Below are positions 9,289 through 18,502 of a stretch of DNA of 42,185 bases, piece after piece. The notes under the pieces were generated by a model. That model saw only the letters and a program-made list of their open reading frames with translations. It did not search any database and was not told where the DNA came from. The stretch is from Kiritimatiellia bacterium (GTDB taxonomy: Bacteria > Verrucomicrobiota > Kiritimatiellia > UBA8416 > YA12-FULL-48-11), in NCBI GenBank assembly GCA_028716365.1, contig JAQUPZ010000017.1, positions 1 to 42,185 of the forward strand, written 5' to 3'. The position numbers and the translations under genes were made by a program. Each line of letters opens with the position of its first letter. Position 1 is the stretch's first letter.

Positions 9289-11232
9289 TCAGATAAACCC
9301 TGTCCTTACCTCATTGATCAAATTACGCGGGATCTCATCGATGAACCTTGAAGGCGTGTAATACATTACTCCTCCGTCCCTTGTTCGGCGAAGTTCAGGT
9401 ACACACATACAAAGTTCATCCTTTGCCCTGGTAACCGCTACATAAAAGAGTCTTCGCTCCTCCGCCTCACCGGAATCTGACTCCTCCATACTCCTGGCAG
9501 ACGGAAACATCCCCTCACTCATCCATAATATCATCACAACCGGCCATTCGAGCCCTTTAGCCTGATGAACGGTACTCAATCGTACGGCGTTTTGCTCGTC
9601 TGTTTTAAAATTTTCAACTTCAGCATCGAGATTGGTCAATAAAGCAATATCACTGAGAAATTCCTGTACGGTCGCAAATTTCGACGTATAAAGAATCAAT
9701 TCCCTGATATCATCCAACCGTCGGTCGGGATCATCAAAAACATTGGCAGCATGTCTGCCATAGAACGTATCCACAAACCGGTAGATCACTTCCCCACCGT
9801 CTTCATCGAGATGTTCATCTCTGTACGCCGCAAGAACGGGCTCGATCGCATCCCAGGCCGCTCGCGAACCAGGTTTCATTATACTCTTTAACTTGGCACG
9901 TTGGACCGCATCACTGGCATCGAATTTGCCTCCAAGTCCACTCCATAATTTCTGAACTGACCGAGGGCCAATACCGGGAAGGAATCCAAGCAAGCGGGAA
10001 AATGCCATCTCATCCGCAGGATTTTCCAGCACCCTGAGAATACTGCAAACATCCTTGATATGTGCCTGTTCAAAGAACCTTACCCCGGAGGTTATGATAT
10101 ACGGGATCTTCTCGCGCGTCAGTTCCATCTGAAGTTCCATCGCATGATAATGCGCCCTGTAAAGAATTGATATGTCAGACATTCTATAACCTGAACGGCA
10201 CATATTTCTTATTTGCTCTACAACACTACGGGCCTGCTCACCTCCGTCTCGCATTCGGAGAACAGTTGGCTTTCTATGTCCCTGCCGTACCGCCCGTAGT
10301 GTTTTCTGATATTGTTCCGGATTCCCGGCAATACACGCGTTTGCAACCTCGAGTATTTCAGGAACACTCCTGTAATTCGTTTCAAGTTTGTATATCCGCG
10401 CATCAATATAACGCTTCGGGAAAGACATTATGTTTCTGAAATCTGCGCCACGCCAGGAGTAGATACTTTGGAAATCATCACCGACCACAAGAACATTCCT
10501 GTTCTTTGCGACAATCCTGTCCACCAGTTCAGCCTGGATTGCATTTGTATCCTGATATTCATCCACCAGCACATGTAAAAACTGTTCCTGATAACGTGCC
10601 AGAACTTCCGTTTTTTCCCTGAAAAGTTTCAGGCAATTACTCAGTAGATCGTCAAAATCCATAGCACCAAGTTTATTCTTGTGATTTGTATAGCGGTCAT
10701 GGACATGCGCAATTTTATCAGGGTCAATATCACTATCACGAAATCTTTCACCCGCAATCTTTTGCACAGAAGATCCCGTATTTGCAGCAGCACTGAAAAT
10801 ACCGAGAAGAACATCTGATTTCGGAAACTCCTTGCTGGCCAGATCAAGATCCTTTACACAATTTGATACAAGCGTCTTAGAATCGTCCCTGTCGAGAATC
10901 GTAAAATCATGATTAAACCCAAGTGCAGGGGCATGGCGTCTGAGTATCCTGTTGGACATGTGGTGGAAAGTACCTCCCCAAACTCCGCTTATTCCCGGTC
11001 CGACAAGGACACGGGCCCTGTCCAACATTTCATTTGCGGCGCGGTTTGTAAAAGTCAGAAGGAGAATTCTGTCCGGGTTGATACCCCGTTCGACAAGATA
11101 CGCAACACGATAAACAAGTGTGCGGGTCTTCCCTGTACCAGCTGCTGCAAGAACGAGTAAAGGACCATCAGGCGCCTGAACGGCCGCAAACTGTTCACTA
11201 TTAAGATGTTGCACAAAGTCAATACCCTGCAC
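9289..11232 (-). CDS. UvrD/PcrA/Rep-family superfamily 1 DNA helicase
   Basis: A 647-residue 3'-5' DNA helicase. Motifs in order: Walker A AAAGTGKTRT (about 30-39), Ia LLLTFTNRAANEM, II VDEYQDTN, III VVGDDFQSIYSWRGAD, IV ETNYRS, V LSTVHQAKGLEWPVV and VI FYVAVTRAKDEL. It belongs with UvrD/PcrA/Rep helicases of repair and replication restart; the length is slightly short of E. coli UvrD (about 720), and the exact paralogue cannot be told from sequence alone. The start is GTG at 11232, preceded by AAAGGG about ten bases upstream; the next in-frame GTG is at 11214. It is transcribed alone on the minus strand. Confidence 0.9.
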   Translation of the reverse strand: MQGIDFVQHLNSEQFAAVQAPDGPLLVLAAAGTGKTRTLVYRVAYLVERGINPDRILLLTFTNRAANEMLDRARVLVGPGISGVWGGTFHHMSNRILRRHAPALGFNHDFTILDRDDSKTLVSNCVKDLDLASKEFPKSDVLLGIFSAAANTGSSVQKIAGERFRDSDIDPDKIAHVHDRYTNHKNKLGAMDFDDLLSNCLKLFREKTEVLARYQEQFLHVLVDEYQDTNAIQAELVDRIVAKNRNVLVVGDDFQSIYSWRGADFRNIMSFPKRYIDARIYKLETNYRSVPEILEVANACIAGNPEQYQKTLRAVRQGHRKPTVLRMRDGGEQARSVVEQIRNMCRSGYRMSDISILYRAHYHAMELQMELTREKIPYIITSGVRFFEQAHIKDVCSILRVLENPADEMAFSRLLGFLPGIGPRSVQKLWSGLGGKFDASDAVQRAKLKSIMKPGSRAAWDAIEPVLAAYRDEHLDEDGGEVIYRFVDTFYGRHAANVFDDPDRRLDDIRELILYTSKFATVQEFLSDIALLTNLDAEVENFKTDEQNAVRLSTVHQAKGLEWPVVMILWMSEGMFPSARSMEESDSGEAEERRLFYVAVTRAKDELCMCVPELRRTRDGGVMYYTPSRFIDEIPRNLINEVRTGFI

Positions 11233-11343
11233 CGGCAGAAACCCTTTCAGTTAAACTATTTATCCTTGCACAATGGCACGTTACCAAAATCGCAAAAGTC
11301 GCGCCCTCCCGCGAAACTGCACTATTCTACGTTTATTGGAAGT

Positions 11344-11394
11344 GTCGGTAGCTTGCCCGGCGTAGCCTTGCGCGAAGCCTGGGTCCCCGCCGAC
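11344..11394. repeat. GC-rich imperfect hairpin element in the brkB-uvrD gap
   Basis: The 242-base gap 11233-11474 holds no gene that I can support. Within it, GTCGG (11344-11348) pairs with CCGAC (11390-11394), CCCGG (11356-11360) with CTGGG (11379-11383, one G-T pair), and AGCCTT with AAGCCT (one mismatch) around a GCGCG loop. The stretch is much more GC-rich than its flanks. It lies 112 bases upstream of the helicase start on the minus strand and after the brkB stop. It may be a dispersed palindromic element, a processed 3' hairpin of brkB or a leader structure. No second copy is seen in the window. Confidence 0.4.
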
Positions 11395-11474
11395 CATCTC
11401 TTTTCCATAGTTGGGGAATACGCCGTGCAGTCCTAGCCCTTCTTTATCCCGTTATCCCGTCACCATTACCAAGG

Positions 11475-12953
11475 TCACTCTTTCATCAGATCCTGTACGC
11501 TGGTATCAGAAAGCGAACTGTTAATACCGTTTAAAGCCTTTTTGGCCAAACGTTCAACCACTGGGTCTATCGCCGCCAATCCAAGATTTTCGGGTTCGAC
11601 GCCGGTCCCCATCATTACTTCCACAACATCCTTAACCTTAACAGTCTCCGGCGTCTTAAGCAGGACAAACCGTCCACTCTTCTCGGACAGCTCCGCCAGC
11701 AACCCCACCTGCACCAGCTCATCGACTACTTCATTCATGAACCGTATCGGTATCCTTTTCTTAGCGGAATAGCCAGAAATCGAGAAACCGTCGCCCTTTC
11801 CAGTCAACGCTCTCGCAGCCTCGAGTACAATTGACAGGGCAAGCATCACTTTTGCATGCATGTTCGCATGGCGTCTACCCTGTTCCATCCTGTACGTTGA
11901 ACAGTTCTGAATGGCGAACGCCACCTCTGCGCCGAAAAGCACTATACACCAGCTCACATATATCCACGCAAGGACAATGGGTATCACCGCAAAACTTCCA
12001 TATATCTTCCCGTAATTTGCAACACCCAACTGAAGCGCCGCGCATATCCATAGCCAGCAAAGAAAAAGCATGGCCGTCACGAATCCACCCGTCAATCCCG
12101 GTCCGGTCTTAACCTTTGTATTCGGCATGAAAACAATCAGAAAAGTAAAACCAAGCGTGGTCATGACTACCATGGTAAGGTTCTTCAGCATAGCGGAACC
12201 AACCCAAAACCTCAGGTTTGCCGCCACGGTTTCATCAAGGAACTTGGTGGCAAACGCAACAATAGGCAGGGACGACGCGGCAATTATCAGAACTGGGAGA
12301 ATCATCACAACACTCAGGTAATCGGTGAATTTCCTCAGGATCGTGCGACTGGATGTAACCGCCCAAACCCTGTTGAATGCAGCCTCGACGCAGCTTAGGA
12401 CATCTATCACCATCAAGACAAGTATGACCAAACCCACACCGCCGAGGGTTTTGAATTTCATGTTCTCAACTTTTTTAAACATCCGGTCAACCATTCCGTT
12501 AATTGCCTCGGCAATCTGCGGTACAACGCCAACGGACTCGTCTATCCCCCGATCCGGATTCTTATGCTCTGCGGATTCCTGTTTTGCAGGGGCTATCGTG
12601 GAACCGGCCTGGGACAAAGCCATATTCTTGGACCCGCTTGCCCACTCGATAACAACGTCGTGGAGCTTTTCACGTGCAACCTCCACATTCCCCACCTCCC
12701 TGGCAAGCGCAAGCGATAACACAAGTACAGGGACAATCGCCATGAGGGTACTGAACGTAAGAGCAGATGAACGCAGGGCGCATTCGTCTTCCTTGAAGCC
12801 GTGTGCAACAATGTGCATCACTCGAAGAACCTGTACGCCGAACCGGTGCAACCAGGACACGGAACTCAGCTCCGCATCCCAGATGTAATCAAACAACGCC
12901 CGGACACGTTTCTTCCATCGCTTTTCCCACGATACAAAATTTTCTTGTTTCAT
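11475..12953 (-). CDS. YihY/BrkB-family (UPF0761) membrane protein with C-terminal winged-helix-like domain
   Basis: A 492-residue integral membrane protein. About six hydrophobic segments are visible, including ALTFSTLMAIVPVLVLSLAL (about 63-82), GGVGLVILVLMVIDVL and ILPVLIIAASSLPIVAF, and the family signature with YGSFAVIPIVLAWIYVSW near 340. Between the first two segments there is an extra hydrophilic insert of about 70 residues (S/A/E/K-rich, about 105-165). The last 120 residues (from LSIVLEAARAL) look like a soluble winged-helix-type domain, seen in longer members. The family was once called RNase BN by error; its role is unresolved, with transport or envelope functions proposed. It is the last gene of the rfbD-rfbB-nudix-brkB operon, 25 bases after the Nudix stop. 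Confidence 0.85.
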   Translation of the reverse strand: MKQENFVSWEKRWKKRVRALFDYIWDAELSSVSWLHRFGVQVLRVMHIVAHGFKEDECALRSSALTFSTLMAIVPVLVLSLALAREVGNVEVAREKLHDVVIEWASGSKNMALSQAGSTIAPAKQESAEHKNPDRGIDESVGVVPQIAEAINGMVDRMFKKVENMKFKTLGGVGLVILVLMVIDVLSCVEAAFNRVWAVTSSRTILRKFTDYLSVVMILPVLIIAASSLPIVAFATKFLDETVAANLRFWVGSAMLKNLTMVVMTTLGFTFLIVFMPNTKVKTGPGLTGGFVTAMLFLCWLWICAALQLGVANYGKIYGSFAVIPIVLAWIYVSWCIVLFGAEVAFAIQNCSTYRMEQGRRHANMHAKVMLALSIVLEAARALTGKGDGFSISGYSAKKRIPIRFMNEVVDELVQVGLLAELSEKSGRFVLLKTPETVKVKDVVEVMMGTGVEPENLGLAAIDPVVERLAKKALNGINSSLSDTSVQDLMKE

Positions 12954-12978
12954 TTCAGGACGGGCTCAACGTTTTTCT

Positions 12979-13515
12979 TTATTTCCTGCTGGTCTTTGCT
13001 TTCCACAAAATCCACGCAGCAAGTGTTTTTGCATCATGTATCCGGCCATCTCTGATCATCCGGTCTACCTGCTTCTCCGTGAAATATTCCACGGTCAGCC
13101 TCTCGTCCTCGTCAGGGCTGCCGCTCCCTCTCACCCTACCAGTAATCGCAAAGTATAGATGCAGAACTTCGTCCGTGTAACCCGGCGCCGGGTAAACAGT
13201 ACCGAGGCTGACCAGTTTCCTTGCAGTATATCCGGTCTCTTCTCTTAATTCCCGCCTAGCGCAGTCAACCGGGCTCTCACCTTTTTCCAATCCACCTGCG
13301 ACGATTTCCAGTATGGTCTTCTCCGCCGCCTTACGAAACTGCCTGACAAACACAAACCGGCCGTCCTCAAGTTGCGCCAGAACAACAGCGGCACCCGGAT
13401 GACGCACTATCTCGCGAATCGATCTTTTCCCGCACTCAAGTTCGACATCAAGTACTTCAACCGCAAGAAGCCGCCCTTTGAATACGGTTCTTGCTTTAAG
13501 TGTTTTTTCCCTCAT
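12979..13515 (-). CDS. Nudix hydrolase, ADP-ribose pyrophosphatase type
   Basis: A 178-residue Nudix enzyme with a complete Nudix box: GGLEKGESPVDCARRELREE followed by TGY (pattern G-x5-E-x7-REUxEExGU). The downstream PAPGYTDEVLHLYFA matches the proline-containing loop of ADP-ribose/GDP-mannose pyrophosphatases, which hydrolyse nucleoside-diphosphate sugars to a sugar phosphate and a nucleoside monophosphate. I prefer the ATG at 13515 (MREKTLKARTVFKG), the usual family start; a TTG at 13539 overlaps the rfbB stop as TTGA and would add eight residues (including two Trp and a Cys) that look unlike the family. Sits directly behind rfbB, so it may act on nucleotide sugars or simply share the operon. 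Confidence 0.88.
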   Translation of the reverse strand: MREKTLKARTVFKGRLLAVEVLDVELECGKRSIREIVRHPGAAVVLAQLEDGRFVFVRQFRKAAEKTILEIVAGGLEKGESPVDCARRELREETGYTARKLVSLGTVYPAPGYTDEVLHLYFAITGRVRGSGSPDEDERLTVEYFTEKQVDRMIRDGRIHDAKTLAAWILWKAKTSRK

Positions 13516-13535
13516 ATATTTATTCCAACACCAGG

Positions 13536-14579
13536 TCAATTTCTCGGAAAATATTTACCGGATACCGGAAGACGATCCCGGTAAAGTGTATCGTAATACT
13601 TTACATATTCACCACTGCGAATATGTTCAAGCCATGGACGGTTATTCAGATACCAATCTACAGTTTTGTTCATGGCTTCTTCAAAAGAATACGCAGGTTT
13701 CCATCCAAGATCCTTACGTATTTTACTCGAATCCATGGCATATCGTCGGTCATGACCAGGTCGATCAAGAACGTGCTTAATAAGCGTGTCCGGTTTCCCG
13801 AGAATCTTCAGGATGAGTTTGACAATCTCCAGATTCGGGACATCATGATCACTGCCGATATTATAAATACTCCCGTCTTCCGCATATCTCATCACCAAGT
13901 CAATCGCCGAACAGTGATCAACTACATAAATCCAGTCCCTTACGTGCATGCCATCGCCGTAAACGGGAAGGTCCTTGTTCTCTAGAGCATTCGCAGTCAT
14001 AAGGGGAATCAGTTTCTCTGGAAACTGATATGGTCCGAAATTATTGGAACAACGTGTTATTACCGTATTAAGACCATGTGATTTCCCGGCTGCCCTGACC
14101 ATAAAATCTGCACTGGCTTTTGTTGCTGCATAAGGGTTATTCGGCTGAATTATCGATTTTTCCGTAAACTTTCCGGAACTTCCCAGACTACCGTAAACTT
14201 CATCGGTTGAAATTTGGACAAAACGTTTCACCCCGTAATGCCGGGAAATATCCAAAAGTACCTGCGTGCCTGAAATGTTGGTTTTAATGAAAATCTGCGT
14301 ACCAAAATGCAGGCTCCTGTCGACGTGACTCTCAGCCGCAAAGTTAACTACCGTATCAACGGGATGCTTTTTAAACACAGTCTCAACATCTTCGACAGAG
14401 CTGATATCACCACGAATAAACATGTGGCGCCGATCGTCAATGCCTGCAAGATTCTCGAGATTACCTGCATATGTAAGAGCATCCAGATTAATTATATTCA
14501 CATCCGGATATTTCGAAAGCATATACCGGACAAAGTTACTACCAATGAATCCCGCCCCGCCTGTCACCAGAATCTTCAT
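13536..14579 (-). CDS. rfbB: dTDP-glucose 4,6-dehydratase
   Basis: A 347-residue extended SDR enzyme, converting dTDP-glucose to dTDP-4-keto-6-deoxyglucose for L-rhamnose and other deoxysugars of the cell surface. NAD-binding GGAGFIGSN is at residues 7-15; the active site shows STDEVYG (Thr-Asp-Glu triad) and the YAATK catalytic Tyr/Lys. FAAESHVDRS and SNNFGPYQFPEKLIP are the subfamily hallmarks. Its ATG overlaps the rfbD stop by ATGA at 14576-14579, so translation is coupled. The thymidylyltransferase rfbA and epimerase rfbC needed for dTDP-rhamnose are not in this window. Confidence 0.95.
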   Translation of the reverse strand: MKILVTGGAGFIGSNFVRYMLSKYPDVNIINLDALTYAGNLENLAGIDDRRHMFIRGDISSVEDVETVFKKHPVDTVVNFAAESHVDRSLHFGTQIFIKTNISGTQVLLDISRHYGVKRFVQISTDEVYGSLGSSGKFTEKSIIQPNNPYAATKASADFMVRAAGKSHGLNTVITRCSNNFGPYQFPEKLIPLMTANALENKDLPVYGDGMHVRDWIYVVDHCSAIDLVMRYAEDGSIYNIGSDHDVPNLEIVKLILKILGKPDTLIKHVLDRPGHDRRYAMDSSKIRKDLGWKPAYSFEEAMNKTVDWYLNNRPWLEHIRSGEYVKYYDTLYRDRLPVSGKYFPRN

Positions 14580-15418
14580 GACCTTATCCTCTCAAGATAC
14601 TCTTTTAAACCATCTTCCCATGGAGGCATTACGTGCCCAGTCCATGATGTGTACAGTGTCTTATCCAATACGGAATACGCCGGCCGCTTCGCAGGTCTGA
14701 CATACTCATTAGACGTCACCGGTATAATTTTCACTCCCGGCTGTATAATTGCGGCGATGGCACAAGCAAATTGATACCATGTACACTCGCCTGACGACGA
14801 CACATGCACTATGCCCTGTTCACCGGTGTTCAGCAAACGTAAAATAGCATCAGAAAGGTGTACCGTGTAAGTAGGTGACGACACCTGATCGTCAACAACT
14901 TTCAACGGTTCAGGCCCATTTCCCAAACGCGAAAGAATTGTCCGGACAAAGTTACGCCCATTAGCCCCGAATAATGACTGGGTTCGCGCTATAATATAAT
15001 TTATTCCGCTGGATTTTATTTCTTCTTCTCCCCCCAATTTACTCATGCCATAAATATTGAGCGGATTTACCCGTGAATTTTCAGAATAAGCGGTTTTACT
15101 TTTACCATCAAATACGTAATCCGTACTGATATGGAGAAGCGATACACCGCTTCTCCTGCACCATCCGGCTATCCGCCTCACACCGTCCCTGTTAACATCA
15201 AAAGCTTTTCCCTTTTCCTTTTCTGCACCATCAACATCGGTATAGGCAGCACAATTTACGACCCAGTCACAATTCTCTATTTTATCCAAACCACCTTCAT
15301 CTCTTGTAATATCAATCTCGGGAAGATCATAACCATTGGCACTAATCCCGGCATTATTACAGGCAGACATAATATCTGTACCCAACATGCCATTCGCACC
15401 CAGAACCGCCAGTTTCAT
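14576..15418 (-). CDS. rfbD: dTDP-4-dehydrorhamnose reductase
   Basis: A 280-residue SDR enzyme that catalyses the last step of dTDP-L-rhamnose synthesis by reducing the 4-keto group with NAD(P)H. Visible motifs: GANGMLGTDI (nucleotide binding, about 7-16), NCAAYTDVDGAE, HISTDYVFDGK and the YGMSKLGGE catalytic Tyr-x3-Lys. The ribosome site is AAGGA with an eight-base spacer before ATG 15418. It is the first gene of the minus-strand operon, divergent from enolase. Confidence 0.94.
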   Translation of the reverse strand: MKLAVLGANGMLGTDIMSACNNAGISANGYDLPEIDITRDEGGLDKIENCDWVVNCAAYTDVDGAEKEKGKAFDVNRDGVRRIAGWCRRSGVSLLHISTDYVFDGKSKTAYSENSRVNPLNIYGMSKLGGEEEIKSSGINYIIARTQSLFGANGRNFVRTILSRLGNGPEPLKVVDDQVSSPTYTVHLSDAILRLLNTGEQGIVHVSSSGECTWYQFACAIAAIIQPGVKIIPVTSNEYVRPAKRPAYSVLDKTLYTSWTGHVMPPWEDGLKEYLERIRS

Positions 15419-15453
15419 ATCGTTATCCTTCCCTGTCGTATATTCGAATAAGC

Positions 15454-15482
15454 ATTATCCTGCTTCAGAGACCCAGATTCAA
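15454..15482 (-). promoter_or_regulatory. Candidate sigma-70 promoter for the rfbD operon
   Basis: On the minus strand TTGAAT (15477-15482) and GATAAT (15454-15459) stand 17 bases apart, with the -10 box 36 bases before the rfbD ATG. The -10 box matches at five of six positions. It would drive rfbD-rfbB-nudix-brkB. For the divergent enolase gene I find no promoter I would defend in 15483-15602. Confidence 0.45.
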
Positions 15483-15602
15483 GCATCCAATCTCTTTACC
15501 AGTCAATGTGTACCACTTCAATCTTGCATTGGCATATCATTTTCACTAGCGTTTCTGTTAATTACTAATCTCATTTAATTAAACAACGCAAGAGGAGTAT
15601 GC

Positions 15603-16877
15603 ATGTCAACGATAACTGCCGTACAAGCCAGAGAAATTCTGGATTCACGTGGGAATCCCACAATCGAAGCCGACGTTTGTCTTGAAAGTGGTATAATTGG
15701 AAGATCTGCCGTTCCATCGGGTGCATCAACCGGTGAAAATGAAGCTGTTGAACTCAGGGACGGTGACAAAAAACGTTATCTCGGCAAAGGCGTTAAAAAA
15801 GCCGTAAAGAACGTTAATAATATTATCGCCCCGGAAATCCAGGGTTACTGCGCTCTTGACCAGACAGAAATCGACAGAAAACTGATTGATTTGGATGGTA
15901 CGGCCACAAAAAAGAAGCTCGGAGCCAATGCCATACTGGCAGTGTCGTTGGCGGTTGCAAAAGCTGCCGCCGAGTTTACCGGTCAACCGCTCTTCCGTTA
16001 TGTCGGCGGTACAAATGCCAAGACGCTCCCCGTTCCGATGATGAATGTGCTCAATGGTGGCGCCCATTCAGATGCTCCAGTCGACTGCCAGGAATTCATG
16101 ATCATGCCCAAGGGTGCACCATCTTTTTCTGAAGCACTCCGTATGGCAACAGAAACATTCCATGCGCTGAAATCGGTCCTCAAGGGAATGGGACTCAGTA
16201 CTGCCGTTGGCGATGAAGGCGGTTTTGCTCCAAACCTTAAGAACAACGAACAGGCATTGGAAGTGATCGTGAAGGCAATTCGGCAGGCGGGTTACAAACC
16301 GGGCAAGGATATTTTTATAGCCCTGGATCCAGCCGCAAGCGAATTCTATGATACCACCAGAAAACAGTATATATTCAAGAAAAGTGATAAATCAGCCCGC
16401 ACATCGACCCAAATGGTTGAATTCTACGCTGACTGGGTCAAGAAATATCCCATTATCAGTATTGAGGACGGTATGGCAGAAAGCGACTGGACTGGCTGGA
16501 AACAAATAACTGACAAGCTTGGAGACAAGATCCAGCTCGTAGGTGACGATCTTTTCGTGACCAATACCAAGTTCCTCGCGAAGGGTATCGAAAAGGGAGT
16601 CGCAAACTCAATTCTCATCAAGTTAAACCAGATTGGTACCTTGACGGAAACACTGGACGCAATTGAAATGGCAAAACGCGCCGGTTATACCGCGGTCGTA
16701 AGTCATCGATCAGGTGAAACTGAAGACACCACCATAGCTGATATCTCGGTTGCCACTAATGCCGGCCAGATAAAGACAGGCTCTCTCTGTCGTACTGACC
16801 GTGTATGCAAATATAACCAGTTGTTACGTATTGAAGAAATACTGGGTAATGACGCGGTTTACGGTGGAGTTATATAA
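15603..16877 (+). CDS. eno: Enolase
   Basis: A 424-residue phosphopyruvate hydratase (2-phosphoglycerate to phosphoenolpyruvate) of glycolysis. Signatures: AREILDSRGNPT at the N-terminus, VPSGASTGENEA loop, GDEGGFAP (catalytic Glu), metal ligands in ALDPAASEFY, SIEDGMAE and VGDDLFVTN, and the hallmark LIKLNQIGTLTETL plus SHRSGETEDTTIAD. Complete and of normal length. The start ATG 15603 is set by a strong AGAGGAG ribosome site. Probably co-transcribed with the FtsB-like gene 43 bases downstream. Confidence 0.97.
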   Translation: MSTITAVQAREILDSRGNPTIEADVCLESGIIGRSAVPSGASTGENEAVELRDGDKKRYLGKGVKKAVKNVNNIIAPEIQGYCALDQTEIDRKLIDLDGTATKKKLGANAILAVSLAVAKAAAEFTGQPLFRYVGGTNAKTLPVPMMNVLNGGAHSDAPVDCQEFMIMPKGAPSFSEALRMATETFHALKSVLKGMGLSTAVGDEGGFAPNLKNNEQALEVIVKAIRQAGYKPGKDIFIALDPAASEFYDTTRKQYIFKKSDKSARTSTQMVEFYADWVKKYPIISIEDGMAESDWTGWKQITDKLGDKIQLVGDDLFVTNTKFLAKGIEKGVANSILIKLNQIGTLTETLDAIEMAKRAGYTAVVSHRSGETEDTTIADISVATNAGQIKTGSLCRTDRVCKYNQLLRIEEILGNDAVYGGVI

Positions 16878-16920
16878 TAACCTTAAATATTGCGCAGAAA
16901 CAAAGAATACTTCGTGGGTT

Positions 16921-17268
16921 ATGCCGGTTAATTCCGGTATAATCCTGGATTTTCCCATGAATTACTGGGTAACAATTTACCGGATGGCATTTGGAACCGT
17001 AATAGTTCTGCTTACCATTGCAGTAATCTGTGCATTCGTTCCAAAGGTACAGCGATATAACGAATCATACAAAAAAAGAGCAGAACATCAGGAAGAAAAT
17101 AGTCGACTGGCAGAGGAACTGAAAAAACTCAGAGATAAGCAGGAACGTTTCAATTCTGATCCGTCCTTTGTAGAACGCACTGCAAGGGAGATCGGCATGG
17201 TCAAACCCAACGAGATTGTATTCAAATATACAAACGAAGAATCAAAGGTAAAAAAACAAAATCAGTAA
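16921..17268 (+). CDS. Septum formation initiator (FtsB/DivIC-like)
   Basis: A small bitopic protein of about 115 residues: short N-terminus, one membrane segment (MAFGTVIVLLTIAVICAFVP), then a coiled coil (about 50-85, NESYKKRAEHQEENSRLAEEL and following) and the typical end DPSFVERTAREIGMVKPNEIVF. This matches FtsB/DivIC proteins, which form a trimer with FtsL and FtsQ in the division complex. The frame is open back into enolase, but translation most likely starts at ATG 16921 or 16957. The enolase-ftsB order is the same as in many bacteria, which supports the call. Confidence 0.85.
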   Translation: MPVNSGIILDFPMNYWVTIYRMAFGTVIVLLTIAVICAFVPKVQRYNESYKKRAEHQEENSRLAEELKKLRDKQERFNSDPSFVERTAREIGMVKPNEIVFKYTNEESKVKKQNQ

Positions 17269-17278
17269 ACAGAATAAA

Positions 17279-18040
17279 ATGAAACCCTTACCTTTCGTGA
17301 TTATCAGTCTCTTGGTAATTTTCAACGGCTGTATCAAAGTTGATGAAACATTAACCATTGAAAAAAACGGATCGGGCAACCTCGAACTCCTTTATACCAT
17401 TCCGGAACAAACAGTTACCCAGATGAAATCCATGTTTAAGCTTAAAGACCAAATGGATGCAATTCTGGGCCAGACAGGACCACAAACCATCGAAGATTCA
17501 TTTGAACGTATTTTTTTTGATCCATCTGAAGACCAGATAAAAATAATATTAAAAAAATACGAACAATTTGGGATCACCATCGATAAACTGAAAGTTGAAA
17601 CAAGAAACGCAGTAAGAAATGTAACACTCAATGTGAAATTTGCTGATCTGGCGCGAATTTCAAAGGCTGATTTTTTCTACGAGCATGGTTTTACACTATT
17701 GCGAAATCAGGCTGACAATTACACATTTGTACGGGTTCCCGAAAATCAGGAAAATGGATTTGAAATACAGAATGTTGGGCCGGAAACTGCCGGGATGTTA
17801 TCACCTATCCTGAATGGATTCAGAGTATCACTTAAAGTCTCTACCCCTGGAAAAATCCTTGAAACAAATGCTTCCAGGAAAACTGTCTATAACGCCGCCT
17901 GGATTTTTGATTATGATAAAAACCCCGATGCGGTTAAGATACTCCAGAACCAGACCATGAAAATCGTTTTTGATGGTAAAGGAATGCAACTTCCGGAAGT
18001 CAGGCAATTGTCCAAACCGGCCCAGGTCAATAAACGCTAA
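17279..18040 (+). CDS. Putative exported lipoprotein of unknown function
   Basis: A 253-residue protein with an N-terminal signal sequence (MKPLPFVIISLLVIFNGC) ending in a lipobox-like F-N-G-C, so it is probably lipid-anchored, though the -3/-2 residues are not ideal. The mature start IKVDETLTIEKNGSGNLELLYTIP resembles a class of small PVC-group lipoproteins with a beta-rich body. No catalytic motif is visible. The gene follows the FtsB-like gene by 10 bases and is likely co-transcribed. It converges on exbD with 27 bases between stops. Confidence 0.6.
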   Translation: MKPLPFVIISLLVIFNGCIKVDETLTIEKNGSGNLELLYTIPEQTVTQMKSMFKLKDQMDAILGQTGPQTIEDSFERIFFDPSEDQIKIILKKYEQFGITIDKLKVETRNAVRNVTLNVKFADLARISKADFFYEHGFTLLRNQADNYTFVRVPENQENGFEIQNVGPETAGMLSPILNGFRVSLKVSTPGKILETNASRKTVYNAAWIFDYDKNPDAVKILQNQTMKIVFDGKGMQLPEVRQLSKPAQVNKR

Positions 18041-18067
18041 TACCAGTCAATCCAAGAACATTCATTA

Positions 18068-18499
18068 TCAATGACGCGAACTCGAAGCTTGTATCCTTTT
18101 CACGCCAATGCTCATTTTCTGCACACCCACCTGACGCGCAGCATCCATTACCAAAACAACTTTGTCAAATGGTACATCCTTGTCAGCAGTAATCAGCAAA
18201 GCATGTTTACTCGAAGGTCCGGCAGTTACAGACTTGATCCGATCCTGAAGACGATCCACCGGAACAGCCCTGCCTTGAAGATGTATGGTCCCACCCTTGT
18301 CTATCTGGATTTCAACAGTCTTGTCTGATGATTGTGTTCCAGATGCCGCACCGGGTAAATTGAGTTTTATCTGGGATGCGACAAGAATGGGTGTCATGAC
18401 CATGAAAATAATCAATAGAACCAGCGCAACATCAATCAACGGCACCATATTGATCTCTGCCATTATTCTGTATCTGTCGCCATTCTGATACACTTTCAT
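18068..18499 (-). CDS. exbD: Biopolymer transport protein ExbD/TolR
   Basis: A 143-residue protein with one N-terminal membrane segment containing the essential pore aspartate (NMVPLIDVALVLLIIFMVM) and a periplasmic domain with LNLPGA, IQIDKGGTIHLQG and LLITADKDVPFDKVV, all typical. With ExbB/TolQ it converts proton-motive force into motion that drives TonB or TolA. It begins three bases after the exbB stop. No tonB gene is in the window, but a TonB-dependent receptor is at 27489-29522. Confidence 0.9.
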   Translation of the reverse strand: MKVYQNGDRYRIMAEINMVPLIDVALVLLIIFMVMTPILVASQIKLNLPGAASGTQSSDKTVEIQIDKGGTIHLQGRAVPVDRLQDRIKSVTAGPSSKHALLITADKDVPFDKVVLVMDAARQVGVQKMSIGVKRIQASSSRH

Positions 18500-18502
18500 C
18501 AG

